Source: Agapetus fuscipes (taxonomy: Eukaryota > Arthropoda > Insecta > Trichoptera > Glossosomatidae). From it: a stretch of 64,000 nt of DNA. Below the pieces are notes generated by a model that saw nothing but the letters and a program-made list of their open reading frames with translations, ran no database searches and was not told where the DNA came from. The position numbers and the translations under genes are program-made. The stretch is from NCBI GenBank assembly GCA_951799405.1, contig OX637338.1, positions 5,642,001 to 5,706,000 of the forward strand, given 5' to 3'. Shown here in pieces: positions 43,538 through 53,799 of this stretch. How positions within the stretch are numbered: position 1 is the stretch's first letter; every line of letters starts with the position of its first letter.

Positions 43538-44414
43538 ACAAGAGAAAAGCGCAAATAGGCCAGGAGAAGTACAATGAGAACCTGAATACGGAAGGGTGTG
43601 GGGGATGCTCGACATTTGAAGCTACCGTATAAAACAGGTAGCAGGAATTTTAGTACACATTACAGGAAATGTTTTTGTTTAAAAATCAATTCCAGTAATT
43701 GATTATTGATTCCTCACTTCTGAGAGATACTTAATTTATTCCCTCATTTAAAAATTTCGTGGAAATAAATTTCAGCATGCTCTGCTGTACCGGGGGGTTA
43801 ATAAATATGAAGAATTGTAGGCTTGGTTTTATTACTGTTTTTTACGTAATTTATTGTTTTTTTTATTAAGGGCATTTTTGCGTATTTAAAAATTCATTTA
43901 CGTTATTAAAAGTGTAGCTTTATCACTTGTATATTACTCGTACTTAAAATTTCATGTTTATTTTCGATTCATTTTACGAGACACATCCACCGGGTTTTAC
44001 AATTTTTATCGCGTCGAAGATTAAATAAAGATGGCTCATTTTATGGTCTTGCTTTTAAAAAAAAAGTAAAAAAAGACGCAAACGATTGTCGGAAACAGCT
44101 CTCAAATAGGTAAACATGTCCCGAAAGCCGGCCGGCTGGCTTAATCAATTCATGTCGATTTGTGCCTTGGCAATTTCGTTCCGGCCCGTAAATTCCCCTA
44201 TGTTTCCTTTCCGGGAGAGCCCCGGGGCATACGAATGCGGCCTAATTCCGGAAAGACAGAAGCCTTCGCGTGGATCACTGCCAAAATACCCCCTGAATTT
44301 AAACGCTTTAAAGTCCGATATTTTAAACGGTCTGAATAAACTAACAACTCCCCGGAAAATTTACACCCGAATTCAATATAAGAATATCATGCGCTCTGTG
44401 GCAAATAAAATAGT
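43538..44414. other. Unassigned sequence
   Basis: The first third is AT-rich. The plus frame 44116-44508 (130 aa) has no domain and runs into family R. TTTCAGCATGCTCTGCTGTA near 43773 resembles 30339. Confidence 0.4.
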
Positions 44415-44770
44415 GTTACAATTTTACTGGGGTTCTCTTTTAATTAAACTGCAATTATTTATTTTAACAGAACTTATTTTACACGGTTTGGTTCACAATT
44501 TACAATAATTGATAATCTCTGCGTATATGGTATTCACGTCCAAATATTGGATGCAATTAATCCACTGATGCCCTTTGTAGTCCGTATATATAGGTACAAA
44601 AGGGAACATTCTTGCATTTTCCAGATCATTCGATATCTCGCTCTTACCAGACCGCTGTTCTATGTACCTTACTGCTACCATCATACTAGAGCCAGATTGT
44701 TATACACACTAGACTACATGTTCAGGCGCACGTGGGTACTTCAAATCCTTAGTTCGTAACAATATTTTTT
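44415..44770 (+). repeat. Family R repeat, copy 2
   Basis: AATTTTACTGGGGTTCTCTT, TTAATTAAACTGCAATTATT, TTGGTTCACAATTTACAATA, CCAGATTGTTATACACACTA, CTTAGTTCGTAACAATATTT. Blocks and spacing follow 35757-36115. The ends were set by where the match fades. Confidence 0.55.
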
Positions 44771-45113
44771 TTTTTTTCAATATTTTTCAATATTTATATT
44801 TTTTTTAAATTTCATTATGTTCCTTTCAATTTAATTTCCAATTATTTCAAGGCAATTCAGATATCTTTGCAATAATTGTTTACACCCTTAAGTTCACAGT
44901 ACGCTGACAAAGAGATTGTCTATCAATCAATAACGAAAAGTAAATTTAATAAAATGAAAATTGTTTTGTACTGCGTAATACAGGATGTTGTTATTAGGCA
45001 CTCGGTATTTTACGTTAGAAAGTCTGTAAACCGCACTTTTGGCAGATTCACCCGAAAATTCTTCTCTCAAGCCCGTTCTTAATGTGTTCCCGGCATTCAA
45101 AAATGCTTTCACA
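44771..45113. other. Unassigned sequence
   Basis: Starts with poly-T and AT-rich repeats. No gene. Confidence 0.4.
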
Positions 45114-45375
45114 AATCTAAATCTAAATCTAAATCTAAGCTGCAAAGATATGTATCATTTGAGATTCATATAAAAATGCATTCCCACAAGCAGACATGCA
45201 TAATTTCGCGCTTACACATACTGCATGTGGACCTACAATATAAAAACCCCAATCTCAAATGAACATAAGCCCTGCAACTCTTGCCGACCTTCCCTGAAGC
45301 AGGGGTGACATTGGCAAAGTGAACCATTTTTTACAGTATGGGTGGTCAGCCGCATACCAACCTATCAATCAAGGA
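45114..45375 (-). repeat. Family A repeat, copy 9 (full length)
   Basis: On the plus strand it begins with AAATCT repeated about four times (45114-45138), the complement of the family's AGATT-type tail. It continues GCTGCAAAGATATGTATCAT, CACAAGCAGACATGCATAAT, AGCCCTGCAACTCTTGCCGA, CCTTCCCTGAAGCAGGGGTG, and ends CCTATCAATCAAGG. Confidence 0.9.
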
Positions 45376-45759
45376 GTACATGCAAAGCACGTGAAATTCT
45401 ACGGTTTTTCTTGTAAATGTACTCCGCCGTACAAAAAACAGTGTGGAGGTATTTGCTTTCGTTTGCGCGGGATTTATTTTCCTTATGATTGTATCTGACG
45501 AACGCAAACATTATTATTTTTCTTGTTACTTTGGTCTATAGAAAGGAAATCTTTGAGAAAAGTAGCCCGTGCTGTGTTTAAAGATAGATTCTGTTTACTA
45601 ATCGAGCATCCAAGAAGATGTTAATAATACGCTTACATACAAAATTCATAGATTCTTTCTAACAACTTTCCCCGCAAGATTGTTGGTACTAAAATAACAG
45701 CTGTGATTGACAGAATGCAGGCTTAATTTAAAAATTTAATAAATAAAAAAATTATAAAT
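45376..45759. other. Unassigned sequence
   Basis: No gene or shared repeat. Confidence 0.4.
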
Positions 45760-45815
45760 TAAACAATATGAATTTTCACAGTGTTAATACACAAACAATA
45801 CAAAATATAAAAATT
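45760..45815. repeat. Penelope-like tail fragment
   Basis: CAATATGAATTTTCACAGTG, TTAATACACAAACAATAC matches 21030-21066 almost base for base. The hammerhead segment is not present next to it. Confidence 0.6.
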
Positions 45816-46019
45816 AAATATTGTCCACTTCTTTTTTTATAAAATTTTACATAGCCATGCATAAAGATAGAGAAATAATACTTGCATGAGTGCAGTCTAC
45901 CTTTCTGTCAATTGTGTCTACTTTCTACATACTCGTATATTATCCACCTTTTATTTGTACTAATTATGTCTACTTTTTATATCTACTTTTCTGACAATTG
46001 TGTAGCTGATTGTGAATTT
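45816..46019. other. Unassigned sequence
   Basis: AT-rich. No gene. Confidence 0.35.
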
Positions 46020-46200
46020 GAACTAAGAAAAAACGTAAAACATGATAATGTGAGAGTTGTTTTCAATATTTAAAAAAATCTTTTTCCAGTTTTTATATGA
46101 CACATTGGTCCAGTACACATACAAACATTTCTCATGTGACATTACCTCTGATGGATAGAAGACAAGCAAGAAATAAGGGGACGATATTTTTTCGCTTGCT
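46020..46200 (+). repeat. Family P repeat, copy 3
   Basis: AAAAACGTAAAACATGATAA, TGTGAGAGTT, ACATTGGTCCAGTACACATA, CAAACATTTCTCATGTGACA, AAGACAAGCAAGAAATAAGG, GGACGATATTTT. It matches 39730-40075 in the same orientation. Confidence 0.65.
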
Positions 46201-46500
46201 TACGCATCTAAATAAAATTCATGATTTTTACAAACTTCCCAAAACAGCACTAAAACGCGGCATTCTTTTTGTACGCTCGCAATAAGAAAGAATTGCGACT
46301 TAATAATTAAATAATATATTTTAGCGAATTTGTCGACGTCCGCCGTTGCGCTGTGGACCCCAAGGGCCGCATCCAGGCAAGTTTTCCCATAAAGCCATTT
46401 GTCACGGTGCCCAGGGCTTGAGGAAGCAGGCCCCCCATCAACTCGGAAGTCAGGTCTTCGGCGGCTCTTTTGGTATTCATAAGTTGACGCATTCCAGTTA
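46201..46500. other. Unassigned sequence
   Basis: A GC-richer part at 46330-46460 has no recognised motif. Confidence 0.4.
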
Positions 46501-46631
46501 CCAAGTATAGAACTTCACGTTCAAACTCAATGTATGAAACCTGAAACTCTCAACGATGGCACTGCTTTAGTTTACATACATATTATAGTAAACGCTATGG
46601 TTACGTTGTAATATAAAGTTTCATGCTTGAA
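46501..46631. mobile_element. MITE-F copy
   Basis: CCAAGTATAGAACTTCACGT, TCAAACTCAATGTATG, AAACTCTCAACGATGGCACT, ATTATAGTAAACGCTATGGT, TACGTTGTAATATAAAGTTT, CATGCTTGA. Both arms present. Confidence 0.75.
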
Positions 46632-46749
46632 GTAAAGAGGAAAAGCGTAGGGGCCAAGTTCTTCAATAGACCAAATACTCTACGGTTAGCTTGTGAATGT
46701 AACATTGACTAGTACCTACTTCAGTAATATGGACGTCGGCGTCGGTTCG

Positions 46750-46950
46750 TACGGAGAGTCGCTTTGAATTATAAAGCTCGACGGCTAAGATACTAGTCTG
46801 GCTACAGAGCATCTCGGTCTCTATTTACAGGTAAGAATAAGGGTTATTCTCGAAACATTGAGAACTGACCCATGCGAGTTTCGCTAGAATATTCGAACTA
46901 ACACTCAAAACCATCTCGATCAAATACAAATACACTTATTTAAATACCTG
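46750..46950 (+). repeat. Family Q repeat, copy 4 (longest)
   Basis: TATAAAGCTCGACGGCTAAG, ATACTAGTCTGGCTACAGAG, CATCTCGGTCTCTATTTACA, GGTTATTCTCGAAACATTGA, CGCTAGAATATTCGAACTAA, CACTCAAAACCATCTCGATC. It defines the family to which the copies at 3565, 5505 and 13464 belong. Confidence 0.65.
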
Positions 46951-47351
46951 CATCTAGAGACTTTAGAAACCCACACAGTCACAACTCACACCAACTCTTA
47001 CAGGCACACAATTACATATTCGCAGCAAAATATTATCTACTAGACATGATTCTTGCAAAAAAGGTAAAAAATATAGAAGGACTTTTGATAATTTTTTTAA
47101 GATACTGAAGGAATAATTTACATTTTGGGATTAATAGTTGAAACCGTTGAAAGCTTTCACATCCTTCGGGGGATCCAAGGTCAAGTTAAAATTCCCGAAA
47201 CACTTAGTACCGCAATCTCCCGAATCCAAGAAATCTATGAATACCAAATTGTGAAGGTCTAGAAAATTAATTCAAGTTGGAGGAATTAAATTAAAAGCTT
47301 ACATGTATATTTGCGTTCAACACCGTTCTATTTGTAATAAATACAAAATAA
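46951..47351. other. Unassigned sequence
   Basis: No gene or shared repeat. Confidence 0.4.
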
Positions 47352-47479
47352 AAATCTTAACCTTCAATGAACATAGGCCCTGCAATTCCGACGTTCTATG
47401 AAACACGGGTGGCTTTGATAAAGTGAACCATTTTTACTGTATGGATAATTAGTGTCATACTAACCTATAAGTCGAGGGA
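47352..47479 (-). repeat. Family A repeat, copy 10 (5' half)
   Basis: Plus strand: TGAACATAGGCCCTGCAATT, CGACGTTCTATGAAACACGG, AGTGAACCATTTTTACTGTA, ACTAACCTATAAGTCGAGG. Only the promoter-side half of the element remains. Confidence 0.75.
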
Positions 47480-47637
47480 TACCGATACTCCATTACATTT
47501 TAATTATAGTGAACAAACCATACCTAAATGAAGAAAATCTATAAAATATCTACAGGATGTATATCAATTGAAATGATTATTTTTGTAACCTTAGCCGCCA
47601 ACATTACAGATCAACTGGTATTTTTTCTGTTTTTCCC
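47480..47637. other. Unassigned sequence
   Basis: Short AT-rich spacer. Confidence 0.35.
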
Positions 47638-47809
47638 GTGTATGTCCTTGTGTTATTTATCATCGTGGTGTACCTTTTGTGTTGTTTTGTCATTGTGATG
47701 TATTTTATTTGTTGTTTTATCATTGTGATGTTTTACCATGTGATGTTTTGTCATGTGACGTTATGTCATATTGTGTTGTTTTGTCACTGTGCTGTTATAT
47801 CCTGTCCCC
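47638..47809. mobile_element. Foldback arm (right end only)
   Basis: It is made of repeats such as GTTGTTTTGTCATTGTGATG and TTTTATCATTGTGATG, and ends CACTGTGCTGTTATATCCTG, TCCCC. The complement of that end, GGGGACAGGATATAACAGCA, matches the FB1 and FB2 left termini. No left arm is found, so the element is truncated. Confidence 0.65.
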
Positions 47810-47973
47810 GTGATAATGAATGTCCATAACGAAGAAGGGCCAGTGATTTCAGTGCGATGGATCAGTGCTCCCAGTAATGAGACAGCTTCTTCACAAATTG
47901 GGACAAAATGATTATAAAAGCGACTCACTAAACGGCCAATTGGCTGCCACACGAAAGGCCCATCATTGTAGAC
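47810..47973. other. Unassigned spacer between two foldback ends
   Basis: It lies between the right end of the foldback arm and the left end of FB2. No shared 9-bp duplication was found. Confidence 0.35.
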
Positions 47974-48322
47974 GGTGACAGGTTAGAACGGCATAGTGAC
48001 AAAACAACACATGACATAACGACACTTAACATAACGACACATGGCAGGTTGTGGGTTCGAAACGCGGTGGAGCACAAAAAATATACCATTTATATTTTCA
48101 AATATGTTCTTCGCTGGGTAAAAAGACACTAAACGTCCATCCAGTATTACAGCTATTGGGTTTTGCTTGAGAATTGACGCTTTCTACAGCGATTACCAAG
48201 GTCACAGAGGGCTCGTGAGGTGTAATTCACACGAAAACAGCGCTCACCAAATCAGTCATCCTAATATTATTATTATGACAGAACAACACATGACAGAACA
48301 TCACATGGCGAAACCTCACATG
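47974..48322. mobile_element. Foldback element FB2, interrupted by SINE-2
   Basis: The left terminus GGTGACAGGTTAGAACGGCA, TAGTGACAAAACAACACATG starts at 47974. Arm repeats run to 48043, are broken by SINE-2 (48044-48276), and resume as GACAGAACAACACATGACAG, AACATCACATGG to 48322. The right terminus is missing. Confidence 0.65.
48044..48276 (+). mobile_element. SINE-2 copy nested in FB2
   Basis: GCAGGTTGTGGGTTCGAAAC keeps the B box but not the A box. Then come TATGTTCTTCGCTGGGTAAA, TATTGGGTTTTGCTTGAGAA, AGAGGGCTCGTGAGGTGTAA and TCATCCTAATATTATTATTA. The 5' truncation falls in the tRNA head. Confidence 0.82.
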
Positions 48323-48418
48323 AACATAAACTTTACAACACCTGCTGCGTTTCGCTAAAACCGGGATGGCATTGGCAAAAGTAAACTGAAATTTTTAAAG
48401 CATGGGATAATTTTAACA
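48321..48418 (-). repeat. Family A repeat, copy 11 (diverged fragment)
   Basis: Plus strand: TGAACATAAACTTTACAACA, CCGGGATGGCATTGGCAAAA, GTAAACTGAAATTTTTAAAG, CATGGGATAA. The order fits family A but the similarity is low. Confidence 0.5.
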
Positions 48419-48589
48419 TATCGTAGCATTTTTCATTAGGACGAACTACCGTTAAACGTAGCTTGTACTTGGGATTATATTTAGGTAGTTTCTTTTATGA
48501 GCTCAATGGTTTTGTACCCAAGATGGCCCTAGTTAAAAATAATTATACCCTTCTCAGTGGAAGGATCCGGAACACCTCTTTCCGCCATA
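48419..48589. other. Unassigned sequence
   Basis: TAGCTTGTACTTGGGATTAT at 48460 resembles a lone MITE-F end. Confidence 0.35.
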
Positions 48590-48731
48590 CCCAAGTTCAA
48601 CGTTTAAACTTAAAATTACGTTTTATCAAAAAATTATGTAAACTGGAACACTCCCTAGAGAAACTGTTTTACTTTTCATACATTTTTGGTGAACGCTTTG
48701 TTTGAGTTTGAACGCAAGCTTTCATGCTTGC
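48590..48731. mobile_element. MITE-F copy
   Basis: CCCAAGTTCAACGTTTAAAC, TGTAAACTGGAACACTCCCT, ACTTTTCATACATTTTTGGT, GAACGCTTTGTTTGAGTTTG, AACGCAAGC. Arms recognisable. Confidence 0.7.
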
Positions 48732-49491
48732 GATACTGTATAAGCCGCTACAAGCACGGCATTTACTCCGTGTCGTAAAATTAAACTTGATTAATTAATT
48801 TCAGCTTTAATAGATGATGGCGTTTTATAGATTTACTTAATTTAACACAACGACATTATAATACGGGGCTCAAACCCGAACTATTTATATTACCAGAATA
48901 AGATTGCAGCCTTGCGAGTTGTATTACTTAATTATCTCTGATTCAAATAAACTTTTGAAATTAATTAATGTTTTTTGTTTTGTTTCAGAATATCATGGAT
49001 TCCACTGAACAGTGTCATTCATAATTGGTGAGTTGTATTATAATTTTATTGTGGCTAGAAAAGTCTCTGGTTCTTAGTCTAGTGTTAACCAACCCACTGC
49101 TCATCAGATGGCATGAAGTTCAATCTCCGGTAGGTCTAAAACAAAAAATCATATGCATAATTCAAGCTTTATCACAAAAAGGAATTTGTCCTTTGGTAAG
49201 GTTTACTTTCCATGTGCGAGTAACTTATTGTTTATTTTGCGTTTCTACGCTTATATTAGCTACAACAACAAAAAAGTATTTTCTGGGATTCGTGACGTCA
49301 AATAGGCCCTTTATTAGCATTCGGTTTATATTTAGAAGGCATCGATATAAAACTGCTTCTTTCTCGTCTTGGATTTTCCTCTCGTTCAGCATTATCACGC
49401 TGAGGTTATTTATGTGTGGAGGTATATAAACTGACGGGGCATATTTCCACAAAGCTCTTCCTCACAACCTCGCAAGGGCACGTGCCGGTAT
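48732..49491. other. Unassigned sequence
   Basis: The plus frame 49025-49429 (134 aa) is hydrophobic in places but has no recognised family match and no supporting context. It could be chance in AT-rich DNA. Confidence 0.4.
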
Positions 49492-49631
49492 CCCAAGAAT
49501 ATAACTCTACTTTTGAGTTCGACCAAAATGTTAAGAAACTAGAACGCTCGCTACCTGCGCTGTTTTCTAAACCTTACTTTTTTTATAAAACGCTATGGTT
49601 AAGTTTCAACAATGTGGTATACTTAGTGTAC
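49492..49631. mobile_element. MITE-F copy
   Basis: CCCAAGAATATAACTCTACT, GTTCGACCAAAATGTTAAGA, AACTAGAACGCTCGC, ATAAAACGCTATGGTTAAGT, GGTATACTTAG. Both arms present. Confidence 0.68.
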
Positions 49632-49944
49632 AGGCAACTGGCTCTCTGTAATGGCGTCACGGTCCAAGCGTATCTCCATATCTTTGCCTCGGGCTCACAA
49701 TAAGGCCACATCCTCAGGGTGGGTCCCTTGTACTGAACAGAACAGTTTCCCGTCTTCTGTCTCACCTCCTGACCCAGAGTTCCTCACCGACAATCTATCT
49801 CCTTCAATCTAGTATTTCTCTGAGGACGGCAGATCGCTCTGGTACCAAAAAAGATTCATGTTACCTGAAACTGCCATATATGGCACAGATTTATATCATT
49901 TAGGTCAACCTATTTGTCTTACAAAGAAAGGTCAAAGATGCGAT
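49632..49944. other. Unassigned sequence
   Basis: GC-richer, no recognised element. Confidence 0.35.
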
Positions 49945-50086
49945 GAATGGGCACTGTTAACACAGATGCAGCCAAAGTAGACACACGTAGCTGGAGAGCA
50001 AAGGCGATGGATATGCGAGAGTGGAGGACAATCCTGGATTCAGCCAACAACTACCCAGGGCTGTTGAGCTTATGATTATGATGATG
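49945..50086 (+). pseudogene. LINE C-terminus, third family, with GAT-rich tail
   Basis: In frame, AKVDTRSWRAKAMDMREWRT, ILDSANNYPGLLSL then a stop at 50072-50074. SWR-AMDR-EWR-IL-A-PGL is a typical final segment of insect LINE ORF2. The stop is followed by TGATTATGATGATG, the usual short repeat tail. An upstream in-frame stop at about 49942 limits it to some 40 codons. Confidence 0.7.
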
Positions 50087-50648
50087 TCTATTAAATTAAA
50101 TTTGCAACCCATTCGTAAAGCGCATCTTAATGATATTAGCAAGGACCTGATGATTTCTGGATTGGCTTAGTTTTATAAGAACTTAACGTATATCAGACTC
50201 AGCTCCGAAAAGCACGTAGAAACAATTCTTTAGCTTAAAAAAAATCTAAAAGGTCAACGAGGAAGTATCGGGTCGTGCGTTAGTTCAATTTAATCAAATA
50301 TTTATTCGGGAACCGCCCGCCCTGCGTATGCATGTATATCGGCCGTTGATGTAAAAATAAATTTCGGCCGCTCCTTGCTCGCCATTTCCTTTTATTTCGA
50401 TTCCGTATTTTACGGACGCAGACAGTTTATGTATGAAATTAAATTTTCAGTGCCTCGCGGCAACCCTTTCATAATTTATTGTGTGCGTAATGAGGACCCA
50501 GATCGGCATTATGGCGCTGGACCCCTGTTCATAAATCTATACAACGCAAACACCAAATAAACACACTTTTAAAAGCCTTTACAGCATCAAAGTAAGACGT
50601 GGTTTTGTTAACTTAATTTATTGTTGGAATTTGATTCGTGACTGTAGT
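50087..50648. other. Unassigned sequence
   Basis: No gene or shared repeat recognised. Confidence 0.4.
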
Positions 50649-50910
50649 TCCTTGACTTATAGGTTGGTATGCGGCTGACCACCCATACTGTAAAAAATGG
50701 TTCACTTTGCCAATGTCACCCCTGTTTCAGGGAAGGACGGCAAGAGTTGCAGAGCTTATGTTCATTTGAGATTGGATTTTTATATTGTAGGTCCACATGC
50801 GGTATGTGTTAGCGCGAAATTATACATGTCTGCTTGTGGGAATGCATTTAATATAAATCTTAAATGATATATATCTTTGCAGCTTAGATTAGATTAGATT
50901 AGATTAGACT
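50649..50910 (+). repeat. Family A repeat, copy 12 (full length)
   Basis: It starts CCTTGACTTATAGGTTGGTA, contains GGTTCACTTTGCCAATGTCA, CCCCTGTTTCAGGGAAGG and GGTCCACATGCGG, and ends in AGATT repeated (TTAGATTAGATTAGATTAGA). This is the clearest view of the tail. Confidence 0.93.
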
Positions 50911-52278
50911 GTATATTTTCGTGATTATTCAGACAAGATTTTAAGGCAGAATCGGGAAGAAAATAACAGTAACATGTGTGTGACAGGACTGAGAGGAATA
51001 TTGTTTATTTTAATCTACCAAAAATAAGTAGAAAATGGTATTTAAGAAGGGAAAATTTATAAAACAAGCATTATTATTTCTCTCAAATCACGGGTTCTAT
51101 TTATGCACTTGCTCAATGGCTGAAGATTATATTTTCTTACATCGTGAACCGCTTCATTTAAGATACATTTGGATGTGAGTATTAGTTCTAGTTTGCTGAG
51201 GTTCAGTAAAAAGCCTATGGAGAGAAGACGGGTGGAAAGGCTTGGCGCCTAGAAAACTTTAATCCGGAACAAGTTTCAAGGAGAAAACGTTATCTATCCC
51301 CAGAGACTCCGGCATTCGTAATGTATCAACGCATTAGTGTATCAAACAGTTGCGACTTATTTCAGACGAATGGAATTGCTGGAGATAAGGAAAAGGGGAG
51401 TAATCTTAAATCTAGAACTTACGAAGGTTTCTACCTACTAGCTACACATACAAGTCAGTTTACTTTGTAGGTGAACAAGCGAGTGGGTTAAGGAGCCAAA
51501 TTTATGTGTATAAAAAATGAAAGTACATCAATCAAGCCGCTATTTAGTGCAGCATAATTTGCTTTTGTGATTAATTTCAGAATGCATTAATTTGCATTCA
51601 TATCAAACATAATGTCAAATGCATTCACATTAGTTTTTGACTTTACATTTCCTGAACATGTGCATTTGTCCGATACGGTGCATTGAATGCAAATTATCGA
51701 TTGCATTAGTGAGTAATTATCAACTTGTAAAAGTGTTTTTGCGGCTCCCACACATCTGTCGGGGCCGTTTTGTGTTGGCCCACTCCATATCCGCACACTA
51801 AATCATTTGTCATGGGCCCAAATATTTAATCTCGGCAGTTTACGACTTCCTACAATATGAGCGGCTTATCAGGAGGTCCTAGCGCTGCCCTCTAACGGTC
51901 TCGGAAACCAATTACGACAATCTGTCGCACTTCATACGTAAACAAGACTGCGACAAATTAAAGCCACCCACGGACCATCCCGTGTGCAGCGGGTGGACCG
52001 TGAATGCCCGAAATCTGTGCACTCGTCCCTTGTTTTTTGGGTTTACTATTTCTTTTTAATTTCACGCTTGATCCGGTGGCGGAGCAGAATGTCGCGTATC
52101 GAGTGACGGCTGATCGTGTGGAGCTGTGGGAGGTGATCGTCTGTCCTGGTAAACGAAAATATGATACGATGGGAACCTTGGAAGAGTGCTTCACCTCTGT
52201 GTGTACAAACAAGTTCATAAAACCACAGCAGGTGATCACAAATCCTGATATTTTTTTTGTATTATAAGTTGTAGGAAC
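50911..52278. other. Unassigned sequence
   Basis: The part 51940-52200 is GC-richer and carries overlapping frames of 87 aa (52004-52267, +) and 93 aa (-). Neither is recognised. The plus frame begins with a hydrophobic stretch that could mimic a signal peptide (MPEICALVPCFLGLLFLFNF) but no gene structure supports it. Confidence 0.4.
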
Positions 52279-52290
52279 ACATTTATAATG

Positions 52291-52428
52291 GGTTTTGTAA
52301 GGTTTGTGTATTCACACAGTGAAAATTCATTTTTTTTAAATAAAGCTATTTTTTGTTTAACGTAGTTTATTTTCACAATAATATTATTGTGAAAATAAAC
52401 TACGTTAAACAAAAAATAGCTTTATTTT
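52291..52428. repeat. Insertion with a perfect 90-bp palindrome, flanked by 12-bp direct repeats
   Basis: Bases 52338-52427 form a perfect palindrome: the left half AAATAAAGCTATTTTTTGTT, TAACGTAGTTTATTTTCACA, ATAAT is exactly complementary to the right half. ACATTTATAATG occurs on both sides (52279-52290 and 52429-52440), like a target duplication around a 138-bp insert. The arm also occurs alone at 27742-27773. No coding. Confidence 0.85.
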
Positions 52429-52440
52429 ACATTTATAATG

Positions 52441-53281
52441 CATTAATTAAAACGTTATTTTTACTTACCTATTTTGTATTACTTACCGTAGAAGCATTTT
52501 GTACCTGAAACCATTACCATTTTTTTCCCGTTCTGTATTTTTGTGTTAATTTCCTAGCTTGAGTTCATGCAAAATTCCATGAATATCACCGGCTTAATAT
52601 TCGCGAGCGGCGAGACTGCAAAACACAATTTACTATGGCGAATTTTTAAAATTCCCCGACCCCTAATTTAACGGGGCTCTTTTCTCTTTTGCTTAAATTA
52701 GTTCCGCGATTCGCCGTCGAAAAAAAACACCCGCACACACACACACACTCATTTCAGGGACCGAATGAAAAATGCAACCGAGCGAACTGTCACCCGGCGG
52801 GCGCGCAGGAAATGTCGGCTTCACTGTCGAAAAAATGCCGACGCTGTCGGAACCACGCAACTCAGCAGACTTTGCGTTGCGTGTGTAATTTCATAGACTA
52901 TTTTAATGCCATCCGTTATCCAGAATTGACTGTTTTTTTTTTCAATCGGCTCCTGCAACACTGTTTTAAAGCTTTCATTTTTTATCGGAACCAATTTCGT
53001 AGAGTATTTTTTTTCCATCGATCAACTCGGATATCGTTTGAACGGTTTATTTGAATATTTGTTGTTGGTTTTATTTGTTTTACGAACCTTATTCTCTTTT
53101 ATTTTTTTAGTGATTTGTAATACATTATATTTCAGATGTAAACACTTCAAAACACTGCTTATTAATTCATGGAAAAAAATATCGTTCGGGCGATTTGAAT
53201 CTTACAAGTTCATCTAATGAGACGCATAGAAAAATGTAGGTAACTCATTAGTCCATATTTTAAAGACACTAAATATGGAAT
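52441..53281. other. Unassigned sequence with a short CA run
   Basis: (CA) repeats at 52733-52748. Frames up to 121 aa (52689-53054) show no motif. Confidence 0.4.
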
Positions 53282-53400
53282 TACTAGCAGTACCCGGCGT
53301 GTTTCACTACGCCATTTGGGCATGTGGTATAAATTTTTTTCTACAGATAAAAGAGGAAACAACAGGATCAAAAAAAAAAGTGTGCTAATCGGAATCAAGC
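53282..53400 (+). repeat. RTE-like internal fragment
   Basis: ACTAGCAGTACCCGGCGTGT, TTCACTACGCCATTTGG is a phrase common in insect RTE/SINE repeats (ACCCGGCGTG-GCTACGCC). Only the first 40 or so bases are convincing. Confidence 0.45.
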
Positions 53401-53552
53401 TTCACACAATTTATCTCTAGGTTAATCTTCACGTTTTCTAAAAAAAAAAGGTCTAGGTACAACTGTTAAGCAGCAGAGCCAAGCATAGGGAAAATCGATT
53501 GCGGTGCTCCATTTATATTTAAGATAAAAAAATCGGCTATGTAACGTCACTC
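53401..53552. other. Unassigned sequence
   Basis: AT-rich spacer. Confidence 0.35.
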
Positions 53553-53799
53553 ATCTAATCTATTCTAAGTTGCATGGATAAAATTGTTATATTTGGAATT
53601 CACATTAAGTGCATGCCCACAAGCAGACACGTATAAGTTCACACTTGCACAGTCTGCGTGTGAACCTACAACATAAAAACCCAAATCTCAAATGAACATA
53701 CACCCTGCAACTCTTTGCTGACCTTCCCTGAATCAGGGGTGACATTGGCAGAGTGAACCATTTTCTATTTATAGTTGGTCAGATGCATATTGACCTATA
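53553..53799 (-). repeat. Family A repeat, copy 13
   Basis: Plus strand: ATCTAATCTATTCTAAGTTG, CCCACAAGCAGACACGTATA, AATCTCAAATGAACATACAC, CCTTCCCTGAATCAGGGGTG and CAGAGTGAACCATTTTCTAT. Near full length. Confidence 0.88.

Noticed and set aside
44116..44508. 130-codon plus frame
   Set aside because: Runs into family R, no domain.
49025..49429. 134-codon hydrophobic plus frame
   Set aside because: AT-rich composition yields F, I and L runs; no family resemblance or supporting context.
52004..52267. 87-codon plus frame with signal-peptide-like start
   Set aside because: A hydrophobic start alone is weak evidence; overlapping minus frame of similar length; ends next to the palindrome insertion.
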